Positions 25,272 to 34,597 are shown, numbered from the stretch's first letter. The stretch is 64,000 bases of DNA from Bacilli bacterium (GCA_900768815.1 CAAGEE010000014.1:35020-99019), one strand, 5' to 3'. Program-made: numbers and translations. The notes: generated from the letters alone by a model not told the origin.

Positions 25272-26678
25272 ATGAAAAAATTAAATGAAATTATTGATTG
25301 TGATTTAGATACTTTGATTTATGGTATTTCTGATGATTCGAGAGATATTTGTGAGGGATATTTGTTTGTTGCTACTAGAGGATTTAATGTTGATCATTTT
25401 GATTATATAGATAAAGCTATTGAGAATGGTGCTGTTGCTGTTATTTGTGATAGAGAGATAGACTTTGATATTCCGCATGTCATTGTGAAAAAAGATATTA
25501 ACAAACTCTATCCAGAATTATGCGAAAAGTTTTATGGTGTTGATACATCTAAACTTTCTCTAATTGGTATCACTGGTACTGATGGTAAAACTACGTCAGC
25601 TACTATTGTACAAAAAATATTAAATGATAGTATTAATTGTGCTTATATAGGGACCAATGGACTTTTTGTGAATGGCAATACTCATCACATAAGTAATACA
25701 ACTCCATGTGTTTCTGAATTGTATGACTGCTTGTCAACTATACAAGACAATTCGTGTCAAAAAGTTGTAATGGAAGTGTCTAGTGAAGCATTACTTCATG
25801 AAAGAATACAGGGACTTAAATTTTCAATAGTTGCTATCACAAATATTACTGAAGATCATCTTAATGTTCATAAAACTATTGAGAATTATAGACAATGCAA
25901 GTTTAAAATAGTTGACTACTTGACAGATAATGGTGTTGCTATTATAAATGGCGATGATGAAAATTGTCGAAGTTTACATGTAAATAATTTAATTAAATTT
26001 GGTTTTAATAGTGATAACGATTATGTAATATCTGATTTTGTTGAGGAGCAAAATGGTGTAAAATTTAGAATTAGACATAATGATTCTACTTATGATATTT
26101 CTAGCCAATTATTTGGAAAATATAATGCTTATAATATTACGTTGGCATTTATAATTGGTCTATTAAATAAGATTGATGCTGATACATTGATTTCTAGAAT
26201 TAAAGATATTTCTTTTATAACTGGTCGTGGGGAAAGACTTGATTTTGGTCAAAAGTTTGAAATTATTTTAGATTATGCACATACTTATAATGCTATTTTG
26301 AATTTGCTTAATTCAGTTAAGGGAAAATATAATAGGGTTATCACCGTTACTGGAGCTGCTGGTGGTAGAGAAAAAGAAAAACGTTCTAAAATAGGTAAGA
26401 TGGTTTTAGAAAAGTCTGATTTAGTTATTTTTACGATGGATGATCCTAGATGGGAAAGTGTTGACGATATTATTGATGATATGATTGGTGAATGTAAAAA
26501 TACTAACTATGAAAGAATTAATGATAGAGTTGAGGCAATTACTCATGCCTTTGAGATTGCTAATGAAGGAGATGCTGTTTTAGTTATTGGAAAGGGTCGT
26601 GATGATTATATGGCTCTTGGAACGGAAAAGATTCCTTATTGTGATTATGATGTTATAAAAAATTACTTTGCTAAGTAG
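25272..26678 (+). CDS. murE: MurE-type Mur ligase (UDP-MurNAc-tripeptide synthetase)
   Basis: This 468-residue ATP-dependent ligase probably adds the third amino acid to UDP-MurNAc-dipeptide. The P-loop is GITGTDGKTT (about residues 96-105), EVSSEAL and NITEDHLNVH follow, and the C-terminal domain has DYAHTYNAI and TGAAGGREKEKR. The position that selects the diamino acid reads DDPRWES, close to the DNPR of diaminopimelate enzymes but with Asp for Asn. It sits between recA and rny rather than in a division/cell-wall cluster, so a second MurE-like ligase elsewhere cannot be excluded. TGGAGG lies before the start. Confidence 0.85.
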   Translation: MKKLNEIIDCDLDTLIYGISDDSRDICEGYLFVATRGFNVDHFDYIDKAIENGAVAVICDREIDFDIPHVIVKKDINKLYPELCEKFYGVDTSKLSLIGITGTDGKTTSATIVQKILNDSINCAYIGTNGLFVNGNTHHISNTTPCVSELYDCLSTIQDNSCQKVVMEVSSEALLHERIQGLKFSIVAITNITEDHLNVHKTIENYRQCKFKIVDYLTDNGVAIINGDDENCRSLHVNNLIKFGFNSDNDYVISDFVEEQNGVKFRIRHNDSTYDISSQLFGKYNAYNITLAFIIGLLNKIDADTLISRIKDISFITGRGERLDFGQKFEIILDYAHTYNAILNLLNSVKGKYNRVITVTGAAGGREKEKRSKIGKMVLEKSDLVIFTMDDPRWESVDDIIDDMIGECKNTNYERINDRVEAITHAFEIANEGDAVLVIGKGRDDYMALGTEKIPYCDYDVIKNYFAK

Positions 26679-26681
26679 TGT

Positions 26682-26709
26682 GGGACACTTGCTGTCCCTT
26701 TTTCTTTTC
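26682..26709 (+). terminator. Intrinsic terminator after murE
   Basis: A 6-bp GC-rich stem (26682-26687 with 26693-26698), extendable outward, is followed by a T-rich tail. Confidence 0.8.
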
Positions 26710-26710
26710 C

Positions 26711-26739
26711 TTGACAAGACTTTAAAATAAAATTACAAT
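26711..26739 (+). promoter_or_regulatory. Sigma-A promoter for rny
   Basis: TTGACA (26711-26716), a 17-nt spacer and TACAAT (26734-26739) are a near-consensus vegetative promoter; TATAAT also occurs at 26739-26744 but would be spaced 22 nt. Confidence 0.85.
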
Positions 26740-26780
26740 ATAATTAGATTATGATTTTATGGTCTAGATGGAGGAATGTT

Positions 26781-28337
26781 ATGAATGATAATACATTGTT
26801 CTCCATTTTACTTGTAGCACTTGGATTGCTAATTGGATTTATTATAGCGTTTGTTATAAATAGTTTGAAAGTTAATAAAGCCACTAAAAAAGCAGAGGCT
26901 TTGATTAACCAGGCTAAAAAAGATGTTGAGAAAATTAAGAGAGATGCAGCTATTGAACAAAAGGAAGAAGCTCATAAATTAAAAATGGATTTGGATAAAG
27001 AAATTCGTGAGAAGAAAGAAGAATTAAAATCATCTGAGTCACGTTTGCTTCAACGTGAGGCAAATTTAGATAAACGTGATGAAATGTTTCAAAAACGTGA
27101 AGCAGCTTTAGATGAGAGAGATGATAAACTTTCAGAAAAACAAGTTGAAATCCAAAATGAGAAGAGTAAAGTGGAGGAAATTAAGAAACAACAATTAGAA
27201 TTGTTAGAAAAAATTTCCGGTTTTAGTAAGGAAAAAGCTCGTGACTTAGTTATGAGTCAAGTAAAAGAAAATATGGGTAAGGAAATCGCTGAATATATAA
27301 AAGAAGCAGAGGATGAAGCTAAACTTACTGCTGATAAGACAGCGAGAGAACTTATTGTTACTTCAATGCAAAAGTATGCTGCTGATATTGCTAATGATCA
27401 GACAGTTACAGTTGTAGATTTACCTAGTGATGAAATGAAAGGTAGAATTATTGGACGTGAAGGTCGTAATATTAGAACAATAGAAGCTATCACTGGTGTT
27501 GACTTGATTATTGATGATACACCTGAAGCTGTCGTTATTTCTAGTTTTGATCCTTTACGTAGAGAAATTGCTAGAGTTACATTAGAGAACTTAATAAAAG
27601 ATGGTCGTATTCATCCTACAAGAATTGAAGAGTTATATGATAAAGTTTGTAAGGATATGAAACAAAAGATTATTGAATATGGTCAAGAAGCAACGTTTGA
27701 ACTTGGACTTACTAAGTTTGATCCAACTTTGATTGAAATAATTGGTAAATTACATTTTAGAACTAGTTATGGTCAAAATGCGTTACAGCACTCTATTGAA
27801 GTTGCTCATTTGTCAGGTCTTTTAGCTGCTGAACTTGGTGAAAATGTTAATTTGGCTAAAAGAGCAGGATTATTACATGATATCGGCAAAGCGATTGATC
27901 ATGAAATTGAAGGTAGTCACGTTGAAATTGGTGTTGATTTAGCAAAGAAATATAATGAAGACGAGGTTGTTATTAATGCTATTGCTTCACATCATGGAGA
28001 TACTCAAGCTACTAGTGTAATTGCTATTATAGTTGCTATTGCTGATGCATTATCTGCGTCACGACCTGGGGCACGTAATGATTCTTTGGAGAATTATATT
28101 AAGAGATTATCTCAACTTGAAGAAGTTGGTAATAATATACCTGGTGTTGAAAAGACATTTGCTGTACAAGCCGGTAGAGAGTTACGTGTTGTTGTTAAAC
28201 CAGAAGAAGTTGATGACTTAGGAGCTCATAGAATAGCTAGAGAAGTAAAGGAACAAATTGAAGCTAATATGAAGTATCCGGGGACAATTAAAATTACTGT
28301 AGTTAGAGAAACTAGAGCTCAAGAAGAGGCTAAATAA
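26781..28337 (+). CDS. rny: Ribonuclease Y
   Basis: RNase Y is the membrane-bound endoribonuclease that starts mRNA decay in many Firmicutes. The 518-residue product has an N-terminal transmembrane helix (about residues 4-26), a long charged coiled coil (about 30-190), a KH domain with GRIIGREGRNIRTIE, and an HD domain with the metal-binding HDIGKAIDHE. Length matches the Bacillus enzyme (520). ATG 26781 has GGAGG 6 nt upstream; an in-frame ATG at 26751 lies too far before the helix. RNase J is also encoded in this window. Confidence 0.96.
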   Translation: MNDNTLFSILLVALGLLIGFIIAFVINSLKVNKATKKAEALINQAKKDVEKIKRDAAIEQKEEAHKLKMDLDKEIREKKEELKSSESRLLQREANLDKRDEMFQKREAALDERDDKLSEKQVEIQNEKSKVEEIKKQQLELLEKISGFSKEKARDLVMSQVKENMGKEIAEYIKEAEDEAKLTADKTARELIVTSMQKYAADIANDQTVTVVDLPSDEMKGRIIGREGRNIRTIEAITGVDLIIDDTPEAVVISSFDPLRREIARVTLENLIKDGRIHPTRIEELYDKVCKDMKQKIIEYGQEATFELGLTKFDPTLIEIIGKLHFRTSYGQNALQHSIEVAHLSGLLAAELGENVNLAKRAGLLHDIGKAIDHEIEGSHVEIGVDLAKKYNEDEVVINAIASHHGDTQATSVIAIIVAIADALSASRPGARNDSLENYIKRLSQLEEVGNNIPGVEKTFAVQAGRELRVVVKPEEVDDLGAHRIAREVKEQIEANMKYPGTIKITVVRETRAQEEAK

Positions 28338-28349
28338 GTCTCTTTTTTT
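28323..28349 (+). terminator. Intrinsic terminator overlapping the rny stop
   Basis: A 6-bp stem with one G-T pair (28325-28330 with 28339-28344) has the stop codon in its loop and a run of Ts after it. The spoVS gene ends in almost the same way. Confidence 0.65.
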
Positions 28350-28399
28350 GTGGAAAAGTTCGATTTTTTTATAATAATATAAGTAGGAGATGATTTACT

Positions 28400-28747
28400 T
28401 TGAAAAATTATTTAATCAAAAATCGACTTTTTCTTTTTTGGAATGTTGGAAAATTTACTTGTGAAATGCAAAAAAGAAGGGATATAGAAGATAAAAAGAT
28501 AGCAAATTATTTACAGTATTATTTTGGAATGACTGAAACTTTTTCTAGTTCTAACATTAGAAAGATGAAAGCTTTTTATTTGTCTTTCCCCATTTATACT
28601 AAGCATATTGAATATTTAGATTGGAATTATTATTTAAAACTTATTAAAATTAGAAAAAAAAGTTTACGAATGTTTTATTACCAAGTAGCAATATTTAGCA
28701 GGTGTGATTATGATACTTTTGTTAGTTTAATACAAGAAAAAAGATAA
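28400..28747 (+). CDS. Stand-alone DUF1016 N-terminal (YhcG-like) domain protein
   Basis: The 115-residue product resembles the N-terminal helical domain of DUF1016/YhcG proteins: an early FWNVGKFTCEMQKR, a central FSSSNIRKMKAFYLSFP and the later LDWNYYLKLIKI all have clear counterparts in that domain. In those proteins a C-terminal PD-(D/E)xK nuclease domain follows; here the frame ends before it and none lies downstream. It could be a remnant or a separate DNA-binding protein. The start is TTG at 28400, preceded by AGGAGATGAT. It converges with RNase J. Confidence 0.7.
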   Translation: MKNYLIKNRLFLFWNVGKFTCEMQKRRDIEDKKIANYLQYYFGMTETFSSSNIRKMKAFYLSFPIYTKHIEYLDWNYYLKLIKIRKKSLRMFYYQVAIFSRCDYDTFVSLIQEKR

Positions 28748-28762
28748 CTCTTGTTATCTTTT
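28739..28762. terminator. Bidirectional terminator between the DUF1016-N gene and RNase J
   Basis: A perfect 10-bp stem (28739-28748 with 28753-28762) with a TCTT loop contains the stop codons of both converging genes. An A-run and T-rich sequence flank it. Confidence 0.8.
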
Positions 28763-30430
28763 GATATCTAATATTATTGGTAGGATTATTGGTTTTCTAC
28801 CAGTTAATTCATTGATGAATGGATATAGTTGTTCTGAAATACTTGCTTTTAAATTATTATAATTTACTTTTGGTTCTTGTAAATCTGCTTTTATGATTTG
28901 TTCAGCTTTATTTTCTATTTTCTTTATTAGTTCTTCATTTTCATTTACTAGTATAAAGCCTCTTGTTGTTATGTTTGGTTTTATTAATAATTCTTTTTTA
29001 TGCATATCAATATTAGCAATAACAACTAATATGCCATCATTTGCCATAATTTTTCTGTCTTTTAGAACAGCACTACCAACTTCACCAATTCTATTTCCGT
29101 CTACATATACATCGGCTCCAGGCATACTTTCGCCTCTTGTGATGACATGGTTTTTTAAAATTAGAGAGTCTCCATTTTTTAGAATAAAAGTATTTTCTTT
29201 TGGAATACCGCAGTTTATACCAATATCTGCTTGCCTTTTTAACATTCTATAATCACCATGGAATGGCATTAAGTATTTTGGTTTAATTAATCTTATCATT
29301 AACTTAATTTCTTCTTCATTGGCGTGCCCTGAAGTGTGTAAATCTGTCAAAGTGTTATTTGTATATACCTTAACTCCTTGTAAATATAATTTATTTATTG
29401 TTTTGGAAATACTTAGGGCATTTCCTGGTATAGCAGAAGATGAGAATATTACAATGTCATCTGGTCTTAACTTAATTTGTTTGTGAGTACCATTTGATAT
29501 TCTAGATAGAGCAGCTAGTGGTTCACCTTGACTACCAGTACATAGAATTGTTACTTCACCAGGTTTTAAATTGTTTGCTTCCTCTGGTGATATTAATAAT
29601 TCTTTATGATCAATATATCCAGCATTTAGTGATATGTTGATATTATTTTCCATACTTCTACCAAATATACATATTTTTCTATTGTGTTTATAACACGTTT
29701 CAAAGATATGTTTTACACGATAGATGTTTGAAGCAAAAGTTGCGATTATAATACGATTAGTTTTATACTTTTCAAACATTTCTCCTAAAGTTTCGTCTAC
29801 AACTGATTCACTATTTGAAAAGCCTTCATTTAGAGCATTTGTAGAATCACTTATTAATAAATCTACACCTTCATGACCAAGACAAGCCATTTTGTATAAG
29901 TTTGCCATAGGACCAATTGGAGTGAGATCAAACTTGTAATCTCCTGTTGTTACGATACGCCCATCTGGAGTTTTAATACTTATGCCATGTGAGTCTGGAA
30001 TAGAGTGTGTAATTCTGAAAAATTCAATTTCAATATCTTTAAATTTTAATCTTGTATCCTCTGTGTAAACAAAGAGATTGTCGTAACGGATATTTTTATC
30101 TTGTAGTTTAACAGCAATTAATTCTTTAGCATGATTTGGAGCATAGATTGCTGGTATTTTGATACTTTGTAATAAGAATGGAATACCACCAATATGATCT
30201 TCATGACCATGAGTAATTAATAGTGCTTTAATTTTATCTTCGTTTTCTTTTAGAAAAGTAAAATCAGGTAAAACATAGTCAATTCCCATAAGTTCACTTT
30301 CAGGGAAACTAACTCCGGCATCAATAATAACAATTGCGTCTTTATGCATTACACAATACATATTTTTTCCGACTTCTCCTAAACCGCCTAAAACAACAAT
30401 CTTTGTTTCGTTAAGTTGTTTTTTAATCAT
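28754..30430 (-). CDS. rnj: Ribonuclease J
   Basis: RNase J is a metallo-beta-lactamase fold 5'-3' exonuclease and endonuclease for mRNA decay and rRNA maturation. The metal site HGHEDHIGG lies near residue 76, followed by the beta-CASP region and the C-terminal HTSGHA segment with the conserved PFHG(E/D). At 558 residues it equals RNase J1/J2 length. Only one copy is in the window, so J1 versus J2 is not decided. AAAGGAG precedes the ATG at 30430. Confidence 0.95.
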   Translation of the reverse strand: MIKKQLNETKIVVLGGLGEVGKNMYCVMHKDAIVIIDAGVSFPESELMGIDYVLPDFTFLKENEDKIKALLITHGHEDHIGGIPFLLQSIKIPAIYAPNHAKELIAVKLQDKNIRYDNLFVYTEDTRLKFKDIEIEFFRITHSIPDSHGISIKTPDGRIVTTGDYKFDLTPIGPMANLYKMACLGHEGVDLLISDSTNALNEGFSNSESVVDETLGEMFEKYKTNRIIIATFASNIYRVKHIFETCYKHNRKICIFGRSMENNINISLNAGYIDHKELLISPEEANNLKPGEVTILCTGSQGEPLAALSRISNGTHKQIKLRPDDIVIFSSSAIPGNALSISKTINKLYLQGVKVYTNNTLTDLHTSGHANEEEIKLMIRLIKPKYLMPFHGDYRMLKRQADIGINCGIPKENTFILKNGDSLILKNHVITRGESMPGADVYVDGNRIGEVGSAVLKDRKIMANDGILVVIANIDMHKKELLIKPNITTRGFILVNENEELIKKIENKAEQIIKADLQEPKVNYNNLKASISEQLYPFINELTGRKPIILPIILDIKR

Positions 30431-30469
30431 ATAATCTCCTTTCTTTTTTTGTAAAGAACTAACTATGAA

Positions 30470-30498
30470 ATTATACTATATCTTTTCACTTTTGTCTA
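30470..30498 (-). promoter_or_regulatory. Sigma-A promoter for RNase J
   Basis: On the minus strand TAGACA (30498-30493), a 17-nt spacer and TATAAT (30475-30470) precede the gene by about 40 nt. Confidence 0.8.
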
Positions 30499-30535
30499 TA
30501 TTTCAGGGTTAATTGTTTCTTTTTTACAGTTTGTT

Positions 30536-30544
30536 TGATATAAT
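30536..30544 (+). promoter_or_regulatory. Extended minus-10 promoter for ftsY
   Basis: TGATATAAT (30536-30544) lies 16 nt before the ftsY start, with T-rich sequence upstream but no strict minus-35. Confidence 0.55.
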
Positions 30545-30560
30545 TTTATTGGGTGATATA

Positions 30561-31637
30561 ATGGGTTTTTTTAGTAAAATAAAGAACATGTTTAAAAATA
30601 ATGAGACTACTGTAGATACTAAAACTGAAAAAGTTTTAGATAATGATTTAGAAAGAGATGAGCAAGAAGAAGTAGTTGGAGAAAAACGTATTTTAACTGA
30701 AGAAGAAAAAAAAGAAGTAAAAGTTTATGAAAAAGGATTAACTAAGTCACGTGAAGGATTTGTGTCAAGACTTGCGGAACTTACTGGTAGATATAAAAAT
30801 GTTAATGATGAGTATTTTGATGAATTAGAAGAAATACTTATTATGGCTGATATTGGTGTAAATACAGTAATGGACTTTGTTGATAGACTTAAGAAAAGGG
30901 TTGCAAGAGAGAAGATTAGTGATCCAGAGATTTTGAAAGAAATTATAGTTGATGAGTTATTTATTATTTACGTTAATGATAGTGTTTTAATAAATAAAAT
31001 AAATTACAATGATGATGGACCAACAGTTGTATTATTTGTTGGAGTTAATGGAGTTGGAAAGACTACTACTATTGCGAAAATTGCCTGGAAACTAAAAAAT
31101 GAGGGAAAGAAAGTTTTATTAGTTGGTGCTGATACTTTTAGAGCAGGAGCAGTTGCTCAATTAAAAGAATGGAGTGAAAAAGTAGGTGTTTCATTCTATG
31201 GGAAAGAAGAGGGCAGTGATCCTGCTAGTGTAGTTTATGATGGAGTGGTTAAAGCAAAAAATGAAAATTATGATGTTGTATTAGTTGATACTGCAGGTAG
31301 ACTACAAAATAAAGTTAATTTAATGAAAGAATTAGAAAAGATGAATAAAGTTATTTCTAGTTTAATACCTAATGGACCACACGAAACTTTATTAGTAATA
31401 GATGCAACTACTGGACAAAATGGTATTAGTCAAGCTAATGCTTTTAAAGAGATTACTAATATAACAGGTATTGTTTTAACTAAATTAGATGGTACTGCTA
31501 AAGGTGGTATTGTACTTGCTATAAAGGAATCTGTTGGTATTCCAGTTAAATTCATTGGACTTGGAGAAGCTAAAGAAGATTTACAAGTGTTTGATATTGA
31601 AAAGTATATATATGGTTTGTTTAAGGATTTAGTGTAG
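30561..31637 (+). CDS. ftsY: Signal recognition particle receptor FtsY
   Basis: FtsY is the SRP receptor GTPase that docks ribosome-nascent chains at the membrane. The 358-residue product has a short amphipathic start (MGFFSKIKNMFKN), an acidic linker, and an NG domain with GVNGVGKTTTIAKI (G1), ADTFRAGAVAQL, DTAGRLQNKVNLM and TKLDGTAKGG. ATG 30561 follows GGGTGAT; the upstream in-frame ATG at 30513 would add a hydrophobic stretch not seen in the family. ylxM follows 9 nt later. Confidence 0.95.
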   Translation: MGFFSKIKNMFKNNETTVDTKTEKVLDNDLERDEQEEVVGEKRILTEEEKKEVKVYEKGLTKSREGFVSRLAELTGRYKNVNDEYFDELEEILIMADIGVNTVMDFVDRLKKRVAREKISDPEILKEIIVDELFIIYVNDSVLINKINYNDDGPTVVLFVGVNGVGKTTTIAKIAWKLKNEGKKVLLVGADTFRAGAVAQLKEWSEKVGVSFYGKEEGSDPASVVYDGVVKAKNENYDVVLVDTAGRLQNKVNLMKELEKMNKVISSLIPNGPHETLLVIDATTGQNGISQANAFKEITNITGIVLTKLDGTAKGGIVLAIKESVGIPVKFIGLGEAKEDLQVFDIEKYIYGLFKDLV

Positions 31638-31646
31638 AGGTATTTT

Positions 31647-31940
31647 ATGGAAGAAGTTATTTATTTTAATGAATTATATGATTTATATGGAATGTTACTT
31701 ACTGACAAACAAAGAGAATATTTTGAGAATTATTACTTTAACAATTTAAGTTTAGGGGAGATGGCCGAGTCTTATGGAGTTAGTCGAAATGCTATACATA
31801 AACAATTAAAGATTACTACTGATAAATTACAATATTATGAAAACAACTTAATGTTGAAAGATAAAATTGAAAAATTAAATGAACTTGCTGAAAATATTAG
31901 TGATGAAAAAACTAAGAATGCAATTTTAGAATTATTTTAG
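31647..31940 (+). CDS. ylxM: YlxM-family (UPF0122) SRP-associated DNA-binding-like protein
   Basis: YlxM is a small helix-turn-helix protein encoded with ffh in Firmicutes and thought to act on SRP function. The 97-residue product has LTDKQREYFENYYFNNLSL and the sigma-factor-like turn MAESYGVSRNAIHKQL typical of the family. GAGG at the end of ftsY serves as the Shine-Dalgarno. ffh is normally next, but here a HerA-like gene intervenes. Confidence 0.9.
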   Translation: MEEVIYFNELYDLYGMLLTDKQREYFENYYFNNLSLGEMAESYGVSRNAIHKQLKITTDKLQYYENNLMLKDKIEKLNELAENISDEKTKNAILELF

Positions 31941-31969
31941 ACAACAGGAACTATTCTTGTTGTTTTTTC
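31941..31969 (+). terminator. Intrinsic terminator after ylxM
   Basis: A 10-bp stem with one G-T pair (31941-31950 with 31954-31963) and a CTA loop is followed by TTTTTCTT. Confidence 0.85.
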
Positions 31970-31998
31970 TTGAAAACTTGAAAAAAAGTTTGTATAAT
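31970..31998 (+). promoter_or_regulatory. Sigma-A promoter for the HerA-like gene
   Basis: TTGAAA (31970-31975), a 17-nt spacer and TATAAT (31993-31998) form a good vegetative promoter starting right at the end of the ylxM terminator. Confidence 0.85.
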
Positions 31999-32043
31999 CT
32001 ATTATAGAATAGGGTAAAAGGGATAGATTGGGGTGGCTCTAGT

Positions 32044-34539
32044 ATGTTTGATAGAATAGTTTATATCAGTGATCATTCAGCTAACGTCAAACTTGTTGAC
32101 GGTTTTAATGTTGCTATGAACTTAATGAATTTACATATTATTTTTGAAGATAGCAATAAAAAAATATTAGGTGAAGTAGATGATTTGGATGGTAATCTTG
32201 TTAGAGTTAGATTTTTAGGAGAAATTGTTAATGGCAAGTTACTGGGTGGTGTAATTAGAAAACCATCATTAGATGCTAAGATTAGAGTTATTCAAGAACA
32301 AGAAATTCCAATGATTTGTGGATCTGATACTCAAGGATATTTAAAACTTGGAGTTAGTCCTTTTTATAACGATTATCCAGTTTTTCTAGATGTAAATAAT
32401 TTCTTTAGTAATCACTTTGCTATATTTGGTAATTCTGGTTCAGGTAAAAGTTGTGGTATTTCTAGATTGTTTCAGAATATGTTTCATGATCAAAGATTGT
32501 TTCCTTACAAGGCTAATATAATACTATTTGATTCATCTGGTGAGTATTATAATGCCTTTAAAGATTTGAATAGTATTAATTCTAATTATCATTATCGTTT
32601 TTATAGTACAAATGAAGTAGAAAGTAATGGTGAAAAATTACGTTTACCAATATTCTTACTTAATGTTACGGACTTGGCTTTATTGTTACAGGCTACAAGT
32701 CATTCACAATTACCAATAATTGAGAGAATGTTAAAACTTGCTTTAGTATTTTCACAGACTGATATGGATGCTAATAACTATAAGAATCATTTAATTGCTA
32801 AGGCAATTATGACAGTTTTATATACTAATGAAACTTCTCCAAATAAGAGAAATGAAATATTTTCAATACTTGCTAGTTGTTCTACACCAGAATTTAATTT
32901 GGAGGCTGTAGTACAGGGTATTGGTTATACAAGAAAATTTAGGGAATGTTTCTTAATAGATAGTCAAGGACAATTCTCAGAGAGTGTTTTATTAACTGAG
33001 TATGTTTCTTCATTTATTAAGCCTGAGTATGATAATTATGAACCTAAGGGTGGAGTTTATTATACTTTGGATACGTTAGAGAAAGCACTTAATTTTACTT
33101 TGATTAGTGAAGGATGGTTACGTAATGAAAATACTTATGGTGATGCAGTTACTATTAAAGTTAGATTACATTCACTAATTGTTGGAGATACTGCTAAGTA
33201 CTTTGATTATCCTGATTTTGTTTCTTTAGAGACTTATTTATCTTCTATGTTAATTAATAATGGAGATAAGTATCAAATTGTTAATATTAACTTGGATGAT
33301 GTTGATGATGATTTTGCTAAGGTAATTACAAAAATTTATTCGAGACTTATATTTGAGTTTGCTAAAGGATTAAAGGAAAGAGCCAGCATTCCTTTCCATA
33401 TAGTAGTTGAAGAAGCTCATAGATATATTCAAAATGATACTGATAGATTCTTGATTGGTTACAATATATTTGAAAGAATTGCTAAAGAGGGACGTAAGTA
33501 TGCGGTTATTTTAGGTCTTATATCTCAAAGACCAGTTGAACTTTCTGATACTGTTATTTCTCAGTGTTCAAATTTCTTGATATTTAAGATGAACCATCCA
33601 GTAGACGTTGATTATATTAGAAAAATGGTTCCTAATATTAGTGATGAAATTGTTGAAAAACAAAAGACTTTACAAGCCGGTACTTGTTTAGCTTTTGGTA
33701 TGGCATTTAGAATTCCATTGATTGTTAAAATGGAAATGCCTAATCCAGCACCGTGGAGTGGTAACTGTGATGTTGTTACCATTTGGAATGGTAATAGTAA
33801 TGGAGTTGCTGTTCCTTCAGAACCAGAGACAACAACTGATATTCCAGAACAAAAGTCATTTGGATATAATGGTATGTCAGATAATCCAGTTTTTAGTTCA
33901 ACTAATGCACCAGTTAATAATTCGTTTGTTCAAGAAAAACCAGTTATGGAAAATAATTTTAGGTCAGTTGCAGCAGTACAAAACCAGAGTGCTTCTATTC
34001 CAGTAAATCCATTTTTGGAGCAAAATAACAATAATGAACAATTAGTTATTCCGAAAGTTCCAAAAGTTGAGAATGTTGTTAGTACTCAAAAACCTGTTAA
34101 TAATGAAGTTGTTTCTATTCCTCAAGCACCTAGCACTAGTCAGATGAATGTTCCAACAATTGTTAATAGTAGTAATATGACTGATGATATGCTTAGTAGT
34201 GCAGGAGTTATGCCAGTACCTACTATTGGTGGATATAGTTTAGATAATCAACTTGTTCAATCGGCTTTGCCAGATTTTACAACATCAAGTTCAGATGAGA
34301 GAGAAATGAATGAACTTAGAAGTGGTCAATACTTTAATGTTCCTAGTACAATGGATATGGTTGCTAGTCAAAGTACTGTTTCTCCTACAGTACAATTAAA
34401 TAATAATAAAGATGAGTATGGTAGTGTAAGAATTGCACCACCTGTTGAAAATAACCAATCATCTTCTGCTAATACGATTAATGAATCTGGAATTCCAGTT
34501 ACAGATAAAGGTGTTCCACTAATTAATTTAGTTGGTTAA
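32044..34539 (+). CDS. HerA/DUF87-type ATPase with a long disordered C-terminal tail
   Basis: The 831-residue product has an N-terminal HAS-barrel-like beta region (about 1-110), a RecA-like motor with Walker A GNSGSGKS at residues 129-136, Walker B HIVVEEAHRYIQ near 455, and the sensor-like ISQRPVELSDTVISQC and FLIFKM segments. HerA relatives are hexameric DNA translocases; in bacteria many pair with a NurA or other nuclease, and some take part in defence. No nuclease gene is adjacent. From about residue 600 the protein is low-complexity (Pro, Gln, Asn, Ser, Val). It has its own promoter and terminator between ylxM and ffh. Role unknown. Confidence 0.85.
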   Translation: MFDRIVYISDHSANVKLVDGFNVAMNLMNLHIIFEDSNKKILGEVDDLDGNLVRVRFLGEIVNGKLLGGVIRKPSLDAKIRVIQEQEIPMICGSDTQGYLKLGVSPFYNDYPVFLDVNNFFSNHFAIFGNSGSGKSCGISRLFQNMFHDQRLFPYKANIILFDSSGEYYNAFKDLNSINSNYHYRFYSTNEVESNGEKLRLPIFLLNVTDLALLLQATSHSQLPIIERMLKLALVFSQTDMDANNYKNHLIAKAIMTVLYTNETSPNKRNEIFSILASCSTPEFNLEAVVQGIGYTRKFRECFLIDSQGQFSESVLLTEYVSSFIKPEYDNYEPKGGVYYTLDTLEKALNFTLISEGWLRNENTYGDAVTIKVRLHSLIVGDTAKYFDYPDFVSLETYLSSMLINNGDKYQIVNINLDDVDDDFAKVITKIYSRLIFEFAKGLKERASIPFHIVVEEAHRYIQNDTDRFLIGYNIFERIAKEGRKYAVILGLISQRPVELSDTVISQCSNFLIFKMNHPVDVDYIRKMVPNISDEIVEKQKTLQAGTCLAFGMAFRIPLIVKMEMPNPAPWSGNCDVVTIWNGNSNGVAVPSEPETTTDIPEQKSFGYNGMSDNPVFSSTNAPVNNSFVQEKPVMENNFRSVAAVQNQSASIPVNPFLEQNNNNEQLVIPKVPKVENVVSTQKPVNNEVVSIPQAPSTSQMNVPTIVNSSNMTDDMLSSAGVMPVPTIGGYSLDNQLVQSALPDFTTSSSDEREMNELRSGQYFNVPSTMDMVASQSTVSPTVQLNNNKDEYGSVRIAPPVENNQSSSANTINESGIPVTDKGVPLINLVG

Positions 34540-34565
34540 AGATATAAGTAATTATATCTTTTTTT
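34538..34565 (+). terminator. Intrinsic terminator overlapping the HerA-like stop
   Basis: A perfect 10-bp stem (34538-34547 with 34552-34561) with a GTAA tetraloop includes the end of the stop codon and is followed by Ts. Confidence 0.85.
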
Positions 34566-34597
34566 ATGAAAAGCTTTTCTTATTGAGAAAAATTCTT

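Noticed and set aside
28400..28747. Toxin or retron-like part of a defence system
   Set aside because: The similarity is to the N-terminal domain of DUF1016 only, and no partner genes are adjacent.
32044..34539. HerA-NurA or HerA-SIR2/DUF4297-type defence island
   Set aside because: Only the ATPase is present; flanking genes are ylxM and ffh, and no nuclease or NADase is near.
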